Part shown: in pieces, positions 26,229-35,947 of the stretch | How positions within the stretch are numbered: the stretch's first letter is position 1 | Layout: each line of letters begins with the position of its first letter | Origin: Rhodococcus rhodnii | GTDB taxonomy: Bacteria > Actinomycetota > Actinomycetes > Mycobacteriales > Pseudonocardiaceae | Length of the DNA: 64,000 bases | NCBI GenBank assembly: GCA_000720375.1 | Contig: JOAA01000015.1 | Coordinates: 62,001 to 126,000 of the forward strand | Direction of reading: 5' to 3' | Made by a program: the position numbers and the translations under genes | Notes under the pieces: model-generated | The model's input: the letters and a program-made list of their open reading frames with translations, nothing else | Told to the model about the DNA's origin: nothing | Databases searched by the model: none

Positions 26229-27950
26229 GTGCGGACGTTGCTGGGGTATGCGAAGAGTCATTGGATAGCGCTGACCGTCGGGCTTGTCATCGCGTTGGCG
26301 TCGGCGGCGGCGAACCTGGCGCAGCCGTTGGCGACCAAGACGGTCGTCGACGCGCTCGCGGACGGTACGTCACTGACCAGGCCGGTGCTGATCCTGGCGA
26401 TTCTCGTGGTGATCGGTTCACTGCTCGCGGGCGTGTACACCTTCCTTCTCGACCGGACGGCCGAGAAGGTCGTGTTCTCGGTGCGCAGGCAGCTCATCGG
26501 CAGGTTGCTGCGGCTGCGCGTCCCGGAGCTTGACCGCTCGGCGCCCGGTGACCTGACCGCCCGGGTGACGTCGGACAGCACGTTGCTGCAGAGTGCGACC
26601 ACCCAAGCGTTGATCAGCATCGTCAAGGGTGCGGCTGGCGGCGTTGGCGCGGTCATCGTGATGTTCACGCTGGACGCCCGCCTGTCTGGGCTGACGCTGG
26701 GGGCGCTCGCGCTGGTGGGCATCGTCATCGGCGTCCTGCTGCCGAAGATCCGCCGCGTGATCACGAGGGCGCAGGAGGCGGTCGGCGAGGTCGGCGCGGG
26801 GCTCGATCGCGCGTTGGGTGCCGCGCGGACGGTGAAAGCCAGCGGTGCGGAAGCCAGGGAAGAGGCTGCGGTCACCGAAGCGGCGCACAAGGCGATGCTG
26901 GCCGGGTACGCGGGCGCGAAGTACAACGCGTTGGTCGGCGGCATCATGAACCTGGCGTTCTCGGTGCCGTTCCTGCTTGTCCTCGGGGCGGGTGGGGCGT
27001 GGGTGGCCACCGGCTCGCTTGAGCTCTCGACGTTGATCGCGTTCCTGCTCACCGTCTTCTACATGACCGAGCCGTTGTCCGAGCTGGTCCAGGGCTTTTC
27101 CACGCTCCAGCAGGGCCTTGGCGCGGTCAAGCGGATCCACGGAGTCGAAGAGCTGGCCATTGAGACCGACGTCGACGAGACGGTCGAGACGGTCGGCGGC
27201 ACCGCGCCCGGTATCGCCGTGCACGGTGTCAGGTTTCAGTACGCCGGCAGGTCAGCCGCGCTCGACGGGGTCTCGTTCGAGGCACCGGCCGGCGGGCGTA
27301 CAGCGATCGTCGGTCCGTCCGGCGCCGGCAAGACCACGCTGTTCGCGTTGCTCCAGCGCTTCTACGAGCCGGAGAGCGGCTTGATCACGGTCGACGGCAC
27401 GGACATCGCCAAGATGACCCGCGCCGAAGTGCGTCGTCGGATTGGTTATGTCGAGCAGGACGCTCCGGCGTTGTCCGGCACGCTCGAGAGCAACCTTCGG
27501 TACGCGGCGCCCGACGCGACCGACGACGATCTGGCCGAGGTGCTGCAGGCGACGCGGCTGACGGACCTGGTCGAGCGCCTGCCTGACGGCCTGAACACGA
27601 TGGTCGGAACCCGAGGCGTCGCGTTGTCGGGCGGCGAACGTCAACGGCTCGCGATCGCGCGCGCATTGCTCCGACGGCCGCAGGTGCTCCTGATGGACGA
27701 AGCCACGTCGCAGCTCGACGCCCGTAACGAGGTGGCGCTGCGTGAGGCGATCGACCAGGCGGCCGAACGCTGCACGGTGTTGCTCATCGCGCACCGCCTG
27801 TCGACGGTGGTCTCCGCTGACCAGATCGTCGTCCTCGAACGAGGACGGGTTGTCGCCACCGGCACGCATGACCAGCTGATCGAGGCCTCACCGCTGTACC
27901 GGGAGTTGGCGGCATCACAGCTCCTCGTTCCGGAGGCTGTTGAACAATGA
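26229..27950 (+). CDS. ABC exporter, fused membrane and ATPase domains
   Basis: The 573-residue half-transporter has a six-helix type IV (exporter) membrane domain (residues about 15-300) and a C-terminal ATPase. The ATPase shows Walker A GPSGAGKTT, Q-loop YVEQDAP, signature LSGGERQRLAIARALL, Walker B VLLMDEATSQLD and the H-loop AHRLSTV. It would act as a homodimer exporting a drug, lipid or peptide. GTG 26229 is the start. The TATCSGAT array lies immediately upstream, so expression is probably controlled there. The end overlaps the pabB start region by 11 bases, or leaves four bases if the downstream GTG is used. Confidence 0.92.
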   Translation: MRTLLGYAKSHWIALTVGLVIALASAAANLAQPLATKTVVDALADGTSLTRPVLILAILVVIGSLLAGVYTFLLDRTAEKVVFSVRRQLIGRLLRLRVPELDRSAPGDLTARVTSDSTLLQSATTQALISIVKGAAGGVGAVIVMFTLDARLSGLTLGALALVGIVIGVLLPKIRRVITRAQEAVGEVGAGLDRALGAARTVKASGAEAREEAAVTEAAHKAMLAGYAGAKYNALVGGIMNLAFSVPFLLVLGAGGAWVATGSLELSTLIAFLLTVFYMTEPLSELVQGFSTLQQGLGAVKRIHGVEELAIETDVDETVETVGGTAPGIAVHGVRFQYAGRSAALDGVSFEAPAGGRTAIVGPSGAGKTTLFALLQRFYEPESGLITVDGTDIAKMTRAEVRRRIGYVEQDAPALSGTLESNLRYAAPDATDDDLAEVLQATRLTDLVERLPDGLNTMVGTRGVALSGGERQRLAIARALLRRPQVLLMDEATSQLDARNEVALREAIDQAAERCTVLLIAHRLSTVVSADQIVVLERGRVVATGTHDQLIEASPLYRELAASQLLVPEAVEQ

Positions 27951-29313
27951 CCGGGTGAACACCGGGGTAATCAACACTGCGGTAACCGAGGTCCAGGTCC
28001 TCCGCCTCGGTTGCGCGGTCCCCGCCGAGGCGGCGTTCGACGCGTTGTACCGAGACGCGCCGTACGCCTTCTGGCTGGACTCGGCATCCGGCGCGCGGTT
28101 CTCGTTCATGGGCGCGGCGAGCCGGGTGATGCGGGCGTGGCCGGACCGCATCGAGCTTGACGGTGAAGTGCTCGCGCCTGGGGTCTTCGCCTGGCTCGCC
28201 GACGTGTTGACCGAACGGGTCGAGGTCCCGGATGTGCCGTTCGGCTTCACCCTTGGCTGGGTCGGCTACCTCGGTTACGAGCTGAAAGCCGAATGCGGCG
28301 GCGGGCGAGCATTCGAGTCCGTCGACCCGGACGCGGTCCTGATGTACGTCGACCGCACGATCGTCTTCGAGCAAGACGAGACGTATCTGGTCTCGACCGA
28401 CCACGACTGGATCACCGAGACCGCGGCGTTGCTCGCGGCGCTGCCCAAACCGGCGCCCGCGAGGCCGATCGTCGCAACCGAGGTCCGGGCCCGGCACAGC
28501 CGCGACAAGTACATCAAGATGATCGAGGCATGCCAGGAAGCGATCCGGGGCGGGGAAAGCTACGAGGTCTGCCTGACCAACATGGTGTCCGCGCAGGCAG
28601 ACATCGATCCGTGGAACGCGTATCGGTTGCTGCGTAAGCACAGCCCCGCACCGCATGGCGCCTACCTCAGGCTCGGCGACATCGCTGTGCTGAGCTCGTC
28701 GCCCGAACGATTCCTGCGGATTCTCCCGGACGGCACCGTGGAATCGCGGCCCATCAAGGGAACCCGGCCGCGCGGCGCGACGCAGGCGGAGGACGTGGCC
28801 CTGTGCCAAGACTTGGCCACCAACGAGAAGGACCGCGCCGAGAACCTGATGATCGTCGACCTGGTCCGCAACGACCTCGGCAGGCACGCGGTCGTCGGAT
28901 CCGTGGAAGTGCCCGCGATTTTCCAAGTCGAGACCTACGCGACCGTGCACCAGCTCGTCAGCACGATCCGCGCCCGGCTCCGGCCGGACGTCTCACTGGT
29001 CCACTGTGTACAGTCGGCGTTCCCTGGCGGGTCGATGACCGGTGCGCCGAAGATCCGGACGATGGAGATCATCGACACGCTGGAAGAAGGCCCGCGTGGC
29101 GTGTATTCCGGGGTGCTGGGGTATTTCTCGCTGTCCGGGCACGTCGATCTGTCCATTGTGATCCGGACTTTGGTCGTCCGGCAGGGAGAAGTCAGCTTCG
29201 GGGTGGGCGGGGCGATCATCGACCCGTCGGATCCCGGCGCCGAGTTCGACGAGACCGTCGTGAAGGCCACGGCGATGCTGCGTGTCCTCGGCGCCGAGTT
29301 CCCAACTGAGTGA
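27940..29313 (+). CDS. pabB: Aminodeoxychorismate synthase component I (PabB)
   Basis: The 457-residue chorismate-utilising enzyme converts chorismate plus ammonia to 4-amino-4-deoxychorismate for folate. The chorismate-binding block contains GGSMTGAPK (about 363-371) and PIKGTRPRG with Lys273. PabB has a nucleophilic Lys at this site where anthranilate synthase TrpE has Ala, which supports PabB over TrpE. A glutaminase subunit (PabA) is not adjacent. The start is TTG 27940 or GTG 27955; GGAGG is three bases from the first and 18 from the second, so neither is ideal. It is coupled to the ABC exporter upstream, an unusual partner, and meets the HAF-repeat gene tail to tail. Confidence 0.88.
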   Translation: MNNDRVNTGVINTAVTEVQVLRLGCAVPAEAAFDALYRDAPYAFWLDSASGARFSFMGAASRVMRAWPDRIELDGEVLAPGVFAWLADVLTERVEVPDVPFGFTLGWVGYLGYELKAECGGGRAFESVDPDAVLMYVDRTIVFEQDETYLVSTDHDWITETAALLAALPKPAPARPIVATEVRARHSRDKYIKMIEACQEAIRGGESYEVCLTNMVSAQADIDPWNAYRLLRKHSPAPHGAYLRLGDIAVLSSSPERFLRILPDGTVESRPIKGTRPRGATQAEDVALCQDLATNEKDRAENLMIVDLVRNDLGRHAVVGSVEVPAIFQVETYATVHQLVSTIRARLRPDVSLVHCVQSAFPGGSMTGAPKIRTMEIIDTLEEGPRGVYSGVLGYFSLSGHVDLSIVIRTLVVRQGEVSFGVGGAIIDPSDPGAEFDETVVKATAMLRVLGAEFPTE

Positions 29314-29314
29314 C

Positions 29315-30298
29315 TCAGAACCGCCAGACGACGGGGCGGCGTCCGTTCGAGCTGCCCGAATATCCGACAACCAGATCTCCGGTCGCGTTGATCGCGTTGC
29401 CCATGGTGTAAATGTCGCCCGGCAGTGCGCCCAGCTCCTTGGTCGTGCCGTCCGGCGCCAGTGTGGCCGCGTGCCTTTCGAAGCTGTCCGGGAAGGCGCC
29501 GATGATCCTTCCGGTGTCCGAGACGTCCTGGAGCAGGAAGTCGGCCGGGCTGGGCAGCGGTATGACACGTCCGGTGGCTGTCCAGCGGTAGTGGGATCCG
29601 GCTCCGCCCGGTGTCCATGCCGTGACCAGTGCGGTACCCCGGCGGTCGATGGTCACGGCTCTGCTGTTGGAATAGGTGGGCGGTGTCGGGAACGCCTCGG
29701 CCCTGCCGTCTGGCCCCCAACGAGCCGCATGGGTGTCCGAATCGCCGACGACAGTGCCGGAACTGTTGATGTCCATGGCGAAGCTCTCGACTCTGCCGGG
29801 CAGCGGCGGCAGTTCCTCGATCACGGTCGAATGTGCGGGATACCGCACGGCACGGCCCTTGAAGTCAGCGTCGCGGGTGTTGCCCACGACGGTGCCGTTG
29901 TCCGCGATGTCCACTGCCCTGAGCGGCCCGATCCATCCCGGCAGGGGACTGAGGACTTTGATGGTGCCGTCGGTGTTCCACTGGACGGCCTGGTTGCCAG
30001 ACCAACCGACGATGGTTCCGTTGTTGTTGATCGCGGTGGCGGACGAGTTGCCCGGCGACAAGTTCGGTAGTTCGGTGACCTGTCCGTTCCTCGTCCACCG
30101 CAGTGCGCGCCCGGTGAAGTCGGGGAAGTAGGCCTCGCCGACGACAACGCCGGCGCTGTTGACGTCGTATGCGTAGGTGTATGTGGCCCCAGGCAGAGTA
30201 GGCAGTTCGACGATCTTCGGTGCCGCCACCGCCGGTGTCGCCATTCCGGCGGTGACGGCAAGAGCGCAGACCAGTACAGCCGTGCGTCTGAAACGCAT
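29315..30298 (-). CDS. Secreted HAF-repeat protein
   Basis: The 327-residue protein has a signal peptide with an AVAA cleavage site near residue 26. The rest is made of about six to seven units of roughly 45 residues with the pattern ELP.LPG....A..IN..G.VVG......A..W, which is the extracellular HAF repeat family (a beta-propeller-like fold). Function is unknown; such proteins are found in secretomes of soil actinomycetes and myxobacteria. ATG 30298 has GGGAG seven bases upstream. It lies 73 bases downstream of the phosphatase fusion gene on the same strand and may share its transcript. Confidence 0.8.
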   Translation of the reverse strand: MRFRRTAVLVCALAVTAGMATPAVAAPKIVELPTLPGATYTYAYDVNSAGVVVGEAYFPDFTGRALRWTRNGQVTELPNLSPGNSSATAINNNGTIVGWSGNQAVQWNTDGTIKVLSPLPGWIGPLRAVDIADNGTVVGNTRDADFKGRAVRYPAHSTVIEELPPLPGRVESFAMDINSSGTVVGDSDTHAARWGPDGRAEAFPTPPTYSNSRAVTIDRRGTALVTAWTPGGAGSHYRWTATGRVIPLPSPADFLLQDVSDTGRIIGAFPDSFERHAATLAPDGTTKELGALPGDIYTMGNAINATGDLVVGYSGSSNGRRPVVWRF

Positions 30299-30371
30299 GG
30301 TGAAACTCCCATGTTCACATGGTGATCATCCCCAGTCCGCCGACCAGCCTGCCTGGATCACGCGGCACCGG

Positions 30372-33300
30372 TCAAGCCGCCATTCGCAGGCGTACCTGGA
30401 CAGTCGACCGTTGCGTGACGCCATTTACTGTGACCGCAAGGGTGAACGTGCCCGGCCGCAGCCCGATCAACGTGCCGGCAACAGGATCAAAGCGCGCGAC
30501 GTGCCATGGCCGCCAGTCCCGCCAGTCGCCGATCAGCAGGCTCGGCGAGCCGGACCAGTCGTAGCTCACCGGGTAGGCGACGGGAACCTTGCGGGTGCCT
30601 TGCGTGAGAGTCGCGGTGACCTTGGCCGACTGCCCGAAGTTGAGTTCGGTGGGTGCGTCGATGCTCAGCGAATCCACGTGCGGCCTGATCTCCGCGGCGA
30701 TCCAGTCCCGTCCTCGTTTTCCGTCCACGCCCAGCAGGCTCCAACCGGTGAAGCCGCCCAGTGTGGCGTCACCGCCGGGCGCCTTGCCGGAGTTGCCGTT
30801 GATCAGATACGGCACACCGTCCACACGGGACGCATGGAACACGCCGACGTGCGCACCGATGAACGCCGCACCTTTACCAGTCTCCTGGCGGAAATCGCCG
30901 AGCCACTGTTCGAGCATGGCGGCCTCCAGCCGGTCGGACAACTGGCTGCCCTTGGCCGGCGTGGGGTCGCGCGGCGGGTGATGTTCCATCACCACAACCG
31001 AATTCACCGACTTGTCGGCCTTGGCGCCGTCAAGAGCCTTGCGCAGCAACGTGGTCTGGTCGAAACCGCCGCCCCTGATCGTGCCGGTCGACGAGTCCAG
31101 CAGTACGAACCTGGTGCCCTTGTGGTCGAAGGTCTGGTTGGTGACACCGAATTCACGCCGGAAGTTGTCGATCGTGCCCGGTCCCATGATCTCGTGGTTG
31201 CCCGGCACGTAGTACCACTTCAGCTCGTCACCGAGCTCCTCGGTGAGGATCCGGTGCGCCAGCGCCAAATCCGCGGGCGCGGCCTCGTCGACGAAATCGC
31301 CGTTGACGACAAGGAAATCCGGCTTCTGGGCTTTGATCTCCCGCAGCGTCCGGCGCGCCGCTTTCACCAGTTCGCTGTCCGGATTGCGGGCCACGAACTG
31401 GGAATCGGACATCACCGCGAACCGCCACGGCCGGTCACCGACGGTCCCGTCCTGCACGACAATGCGGTCGGCGACCGTGGTCTCCGCCGGGATCTGCACG
31501 TCCGGTGGCACCTTGGCGACGAAGTCGTCGATCAGCACCTCGCCGGTGTACTGGCGGTCCGCCTTGGTCTCGATGGTGTAGAACCTGGTGACTGTCAACG
31601 GAAACGCCATCCCCGACGGAACCGCGATCTCCAAGTACTTCCAACCGGTCCACGTGATGTACGGGCCGTACAGCGACCGTGTCTGGCCCTGGCCGTCGAT
31701 CACGGTGAAAGCCGTCCATTCGCCCTTCCCGTTGCCGTAGACCCACGCGCCGAGCGCCAGCGGCTGGCCGGGAATCTTGATCGGCTGCGGCGGAATGGCA
31801 TACGCGGTACGGGTTCCGGTCGACTGTGAGAAGTCGTACGACAGCTTCAACCCGGACCCGGTATGTCCATTCGGGACAGGAGCGACCGAGCCGGTGCCCC
31901 GCGCCGAGCCGAAGGTCCACGAAGCGCCGTCGTCGAAGCTGGCGAAGTTGCGTTCCTCCAATCCGACCGTCACCGGGATCTTGGTGACCTGCTGGCCGAC
32001 GGTGACCGTGACTACTGCCGAGCCGAGCGGCTTGAGGCCTTTGACCTGCAACGCGCCGTCGGTGGCCGGGGTGATCTCCAGCAGCGACCGGTCGTAGTCC
32101 AGCTTCAGATCGGCGGGCTCGATCGGTGCGGTGAACCCGTCGTTGTCGTAGCCCACGATGCCGACGTTGCCGGTCGCGCCCTCACCGGCGAGGCTGAGCC
32201 GTGCGGTCGTGGGCGTGAGCCTGGCGAGTTGACCGAGGACGGTCAGTTTGACGTCGCCGGAAATCCGTCCATTGCGGGCGGACACCGTCGCTGTTCCTGT
32301 GCGCGTGGCGTGGAAGACGCCGTCGCTGCCGACCCAGCCACCCCCGCTGGCGTGCCACGTGTGTGAACCCTGTGCGGGGCCGTAGGTTTCGTCGTGCCCG
32401 TAGGCGATGAGTTTCCGGGTCAGGCTGGGGAAGACACGGTCTGGACGGCCACCGGGAATCGGGTCCGCGCCCGGCGCTTTCTCCCGATCGCTCGCGGTGG
32501 TCACCCAGAATCCGCTCAACCGCCCGCTTCCCGCCGGTGCGTACAGCGCGAGCCCGTTGGGCACGGGCCGTTCGGCGCCGTCCGATGGCTTGTTCTCCAC
32601 GTCGAGGTCGGTCGTGCCCGGTTCGCGTGCGAGCATCGTCGACGAACCACCGCCGTCGAGGTTCAACGCGTTGTACGCGCCCATTTCCTTCAGAATCGCG
32701 GCAAGATCCTTGAGGTTGAGCCCAAGCAGGTACGGCGCTTGCCTGCCGTCCACGGTCAGCAGGAACATCTTCTTGCCGTCAGCGGAGAATCCGACCGCGG
32801 TACGCGGATGCAACGGGTCGTCCGGCGCGACGATCTGGCCGTTGCGGATCAGCAGCTGATTGCCGCCGATCAACGCTTTGGGCGAACTTCCGTCGCTGGT
32901 GCGTGACGAATACCGCACGTCGACCTTGTCGCCAGGCTTCAGCGCCGACAGTGTGTCCGCTCCGAGTTCACGTCCGACGAGCGCGTAGCCGTTGGCGGGC
33001 AACGGATCCGCGCCGGGTGCCGTGCGGATCTGCGTCACGGTGCCGCCTTGCACGATGACCTCGGCGACACGGCTGGCGCCTTGCGTTCCGCGGTCACGTG
33101 AGTACGTGCCCCAGACCGGGTTGAACACGCCGATGCCGTTGGTGTCAATGCGCGCGCTGTTGAGCTGCGTCAGTTTGGTGGTGCCGCTGGGCAGGGTGAG
33201 GGTGCCGTCGAAGAACACTTCCATGACGCGGCCGATGCCCGCGGCATCGATGCCGACCGCCCGGTTGTGGCCGGTGTTCGGCGACTTGACCAGCGTGCCG

Positions 33301-33713
33301 GACTTCATCCCGGCCCCTTCCGGGGCGTTGGAGTTGTTGATGTCGAAGAAGTCACCGTTCACCGCGGCGACCGCACGCTTCGCGCCGGCCTGTGTGGACA
33401 GTGGTTCGGCCTTGCTGACCTGACCGGGGTCGACGTAGTCGACGGTGGTGCCCGCGCTGAGGTCGACGGTCAGCGAGTCGCCGCGGATCCAGCCGCCCGC
33501 GTCGCCCGGCTCGTACCAGTCGAACGAGCTGAGCGTCACACCCGGTGCGACGGGCCGGTTGATCCGGGATGTCTCGATGCGTTGTGCCGGGTCGACCGCG
33601 GAACGCAGCGAGGGCACGTCCGGCAGGTCGATGACCGGCGTGGCAACCGCCGGACTGGCCAGGCCTACCAACAGGAACAGGGGTAACGCGGCGACCCGCG
33701 GGCGTAAGGACAC
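30372..33713 (-). CDS. Secreted phosphodiester glycosidase-metallophosphatase fusion
   Basis: This is a 1113-residue exported protein (signal peptide ending near residue 24). Residues about 100-395 form a phosphodiester glycosidase domain (NAGPA/DUF2233), with AAVNGDFFD, FLLTVDGRQ and the ALNLDGGGSSTM signature. A middle region of about 350 residues is beta-rich and Ig-like/carbohydrate-binding-like. Residues about 740-1000 form a calcineurin-like metallophosphatase with MSDSQF, VVNGDFVDE (GDxxD), VPGNHE and EHHPP; the usual final GHxH motif appears as GAHVGVFH. A C-terminal Ig-like tail follows. The combination would cleave a sugar-phosphodiester and then the phosphate ester outside the cell. 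It is divergent from a tandem glycerophosphodiesterase gene, which strengthens a role in phosphate recovery from wall or teichoic polymers. Confidence 0.85.
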   Translation of the reverse strand: MSLRPRVAALPLFLLVGLASPAVATPVIDLPDVPSLRSAVDPAQRIETSRINRPVAPGVTLSSFDWYEPGDAGGWIRGDSLTVDLSAGTTVDYVDPGQVSKAEPLSTQAGAKRAVAAVNGDFFDINNSNAPEGAGMKSGTLVKSPNTGHNRAVGIDAAGIGRVMEVFFDGTLTLPSGTTKLTQLNSARIDTNGIGVFNPVWGTYSRDRGTQGASRVAEVIVQGGTVTQIRTAPGADPLPANGYALVGRELGADTLSALKPGDKVDVRYSSRTSDGSSPKALIGGNQLLIRNGQIVAPDDPLHPRTAVGFSADGKKMFLLTVDGRQAPYLLGLNLKDLAAILKEMGAYNALNLDGGGSSTMLAREPGTTDLDVENKPSDGAERPVPNGLALYAPAGSGRLSGFWVTTASDREKAPGADPIPGGRPDRVFPSLTRKLIAYGHDETYGPAQGSHTWHASGGGWVGSDGVFHATRTGTATVSARNGRISGDVKLTVLGQLARLTPTTARLSLAGEGATGNVGIVGYDNDGFTAPIEPADLKLDYDRSLLEITPATDGALQVKGLKPLGSAVVTVTVGQQVTKIPVTVGLEERNFASFDDGASWTFGSARGTGSVAPVPNGHTGSGLKLSYDFSQSTGTRTAYAIPPQPIKIPGQPLALGAWVYGNGKGEWTAFTVIDGQGQTRSLYGPYITWTGWKYLEIAVPSGMAFPLTVTRFYTIETKADRQYTGEVLIDDFVAKVPPDVQIPAETTVADRIVVQDGTVGDRPWRFAVMSDSQFVARNPDSELVKAARRTLREIKAQKPDFLVVNGDFVDEAAPADLALAHRILTEELGDELKWYYVPGNHEIMGPGTIDNFRREFGVTNQTFDHKGTRFVLLDSSTGTIRGGGFDQTTLLRKALDGAKADKSVNSVVVMEHHPPRDPTPAKGSQLSDRLEAAMLEQWLGDFRQETGKGAAFIGAHVGVFHASRVDGVPYLINGNSGKAPGGDATLGGFTGWSLLGVDGKRGRDWIAAEIRPHVDSLSIDAPTELNFGQSAKVTATLTQGTRKVPVAYPVSYDWSGSPSLLIGDWRDWRPWHVARFDPVAGTLIGLRPGTFTLAVTVNGVTQRSTVQVRLRMAA

Positions 33714-33813
33714 GGCGGACTCTCTTCAAGCGCGTGTGAACACTTTACGAGTTGATAGACAACCTCGTCAGTGGTTGCCACCAACACCGCCTTTCGGTGT
33801 AGTCCGATAAAAA

Positions 33814-33824
33814 GTTCAGTGAAC
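33814..33824. promoter_or_regulatory. GTTCA-G-TGAAC palindrome in a divergent promoter region
   Basis: A perfect 5-1-5 inverted repeat lies between the phosphatase fusion and tandem GDPD genes, with a further TGTGAAC at 33735-33741. GTTCAC is the half-site of actinobacterial PHO boxes, but the direct-repeat arrangement of a true PHO box is not present. Phosphate control is therefore only a suggestion. Confidence 0.35.
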
Positions 33825-33865
33825 CGTCTTGGTTTGTTTTCTTAAGACTGAAACTATCCGCGCCC

Positions 33866-35929
33866 ATGAGCAGAATCTGGCCGAAGAGAGCCGTCGCGGG
33901 CCTGGCCGTCACCATGGTGGCGGGCATGTTCGCGGCTCCAGCACAGGCCGACCAGCAACAACAACGGCAGTATGAACGCCGGGGCGATTTCGACCTGCAG
34001 GCCCATCGCGGAGGCATCGGCCTGCGGACGGAGAGCTCGCTCAGCTCGTTCGGCAACGCGATCCGGCTCGGCGTCAGCACGCTTGAGCTCGACCTGCAGA
34101 TCACTGAGGACGGTCAGGCCGTCGTCACGCACGACCGCCGGGTGGACGGCCGCAAGTGCGTGGACACGGCACCGGCGACGCCCGGCGACGCGGAGTTCCC
34201 GTACGTCGGCAAGTACGTCAACACCTTGACGCTCGCACAGGTCAAGACGCTCGACTGCGGTTCGAAGAAGCTGCCTGACTTCCCGAACGCCGTGCTGTCG
34301 CCCGGCTCGCGGATGCCGCTGCTGCGCGAGGTCTTCGACCTGGTGAAGCTGTACCGCGCGGACGACGTCAAGCTGAACATCGAGACCAAGGTCGAGGCGG
34401 GCGCACCGAGCGAGACCGCGCCGCGCGAGCAGTTCGTGCAGGTGACCGCACGGGAGATCCGGCAGGCCGGGTTCACCAGGCGGGTGAGCATCCAAAGCTT
34501 CGACTGGGGCGCGTTGATGCGGATGCGCCAGGTCGCGCCGGAGCTGCCGGTGGTCGCGCTGACCAACTACGACTTCCTCCAGGTCGGCAAGCCGGGCAAG
34601 TCGCCGTGGCTCGGCGGGATCGACATCGACGACTTCGGCGGCGACCCGATCGCGGCGGTCAAGTCCTTCAAGGCGGGCACGTTCTCGCCGGTGCACGGCT
34701 TCCCGCAGGCCGGCAAGATCACCGACCCGGACTACAAGCCGTATGTCACCAAGGAAATGGTCCGCAACGCGCACCGCAACGGGATCAAGGTCGTCCCGTG
34801 GACCGTCAACGACGTGCCCACGATGGGCAAGCTGATCGACGACGGTGTGGACGGCATCATCACCGACTACCCGGACCAGCTGCGTAACTTGATGAAGCAG
34901 CGCGGATTCAAGCTGCCGCGCGCGTACGCGTCGCCGTTCGACGTTCAGGCGCACCGCGGCGGCCGGTCGGTCCGGCCGGAGAACACGCTGGCCGCGTTCG
35001 AGTACTCACTGGGCCTGCCGGAAGTGTCCACTCTGGAGCTGGACACGGGCGTGACCGAGGACAACCAGCTGGTCGTCATCCACGACCGGACGGTCAACGG
35101 CTCGCACTGCGTCGACACTGCTCCGGTCAAGCCGGGCGACGCGGAGTTCCCGTACGTCGGCAAGCAGATCCGTCAGCTGACGCTCGCGCAGATCAAGACG
35201 ATCGACTGCGGCAGCAAGACCCTGCCGGAGTTCCCGAAGCAGGTGGCCGTGCCCGGTCAGCGCATCCCGACCCTGGCCGAGGTGTTCGACCTGGTCAAGC
35301 GCAGCGGCCGGACCGACATCCGGTTCAACATCGAGACCAAGATCAGCCCGACGGCCAACGACACCGCGCCGTACCAGCAGTTCACCGTTCTGCTGGTCGG
35401 AGCGATCGAGAAGGCCGGGATGGCCCGTCGGACCACGATCCAGTCCTTCGACTGGCGGACCATCCGGCTGTCGCGTGCGATCGACCCGCGCATCGAGACG
35501 GTCGCATTGGTCTGGCAGTACGGACCGGACGAGTGCAAGACCGTGGCCGACGAGTGCTCGTTGATGGCGGCCTACGGCGACCCGTCGGTGAAGAGCCCGT
35601 GGACGGGCGGCCTCGACTGGTGGCAGTTCCGTGACCTCGGCAAGCTGGTCCGTGCCGCCGGAGCGTCGACGGTCTCGGCGAACTGGCAGGTGCACGACCC
35701 GAAGCAGACCAAGGTTCCGTCGGACGACTGGTACCTGCGCACCGACCCGAAGTACTACTTCGGCCCCGACGCGCCGGTGCTGGAGCGCAAGTACGACCTG
35801 AAGGTCGTGCCGTACACGGTCAACGACGAGCCGACCATCCAGCGGGTGATCGACCTCGGTGTCACGGGCATCATCTCTGATGACCCGGATGTGCTGATCG
35901 CCGTGGCGCGCCGCAACGGCCTGCGCTGA
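33866..35929 (+). CDS. Secreted tandem glycerophosphodiester phosphodiesterase (two GDPD domains)
   Basis: The 687-residue exported protein (signal peptide ending near APAQA, residue 28) contains two GDPD domains, about 42-345 and 352-685. They clearly arose by duplication, since both carry CVDTAP, GDAEFPYVGK and LAQ(V/I)KT(L/I)DCGS blocks. GDPD enzymes hydrolyse glycerophosphodiesters to glycerol-3-phosphate and an alcohol. Domain 2 has the canonical AHRGG...RPENT and ELD...HD residues. Domain 1 has AHRGG...RTESS, keeping the acidic residue but losing the Asn. Paired Cys residues in each copy probably form disulfides. It is divergent from the phosphodiester glycosidase fusion. Confidence 0.9.
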   Translation: MSRIWPKRAVAGLAVTMVAGMFAAPAQADQQQQRQYERRGDFDLQAHRGGIGLRTESSLSSFGNAIRLGVSTLELDLQITEDGQAVVTHDRRVDGRKCVDTAPATPGDAEFPYVGKYVNTLTLAQVKTLDCGSKKLPDFPNAVLSPGSRMPLLREVFDLVKLYRADDVKLNIETKVEAGAPSETAPREQFVQVTAREIRQAGFTRRVSIQSFDWGALMRMRQVAPELPVVALTNYDFLQVGKPGKSPWLGGIDIDDFGGDPIAAVKSFKAGTFSPVHGFPQAGKITDPDYKPYVTKEMVRNAHRNGIKVVPWTVNDVPTMGKLIDDGVDGIITDYPDQLRNLMKQRGFKLPRAYASPFDVQAHRGGRSVRPENTLAAFEYSLGLPEVSTLELDTGVTEDNQLVVIHDRTVNGSHCVDTAPVKPGDAEFPYVGKQIRQLTLAQIKTIDCGSKTLPEFPKQVAVPGQRIPTLAEVFDLVKRSGRTDIRFNIETKISPTANDTAPYQQFTVLLVGAIEKAGMARRTTIQSFDWRTIRLSRAIDPRIETVALVWQYGPDECKTVADECSLMAAYGDPSVKSPWTGGLDWWQFRDLGKLVRAAGASTVSANWQVHDPKQTKVPSDDWYLRTDPKYYFGPDAPVLERKYDLKVVPYTVNDEPTIQRVIDLGVTGIISDDPDVLIAVARRNGLR

Positions 35930-35947
35930 GACAGATTAGTTTGGCAG

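Noticed and set aside
33714..33865. PHO box controlling the phosphatase/GDPD pair
   Set aside because: GTTCA half-sites occur as a single inverted repeat and not as the direct repeats of a PHO box, so I list it only as a palindrome.
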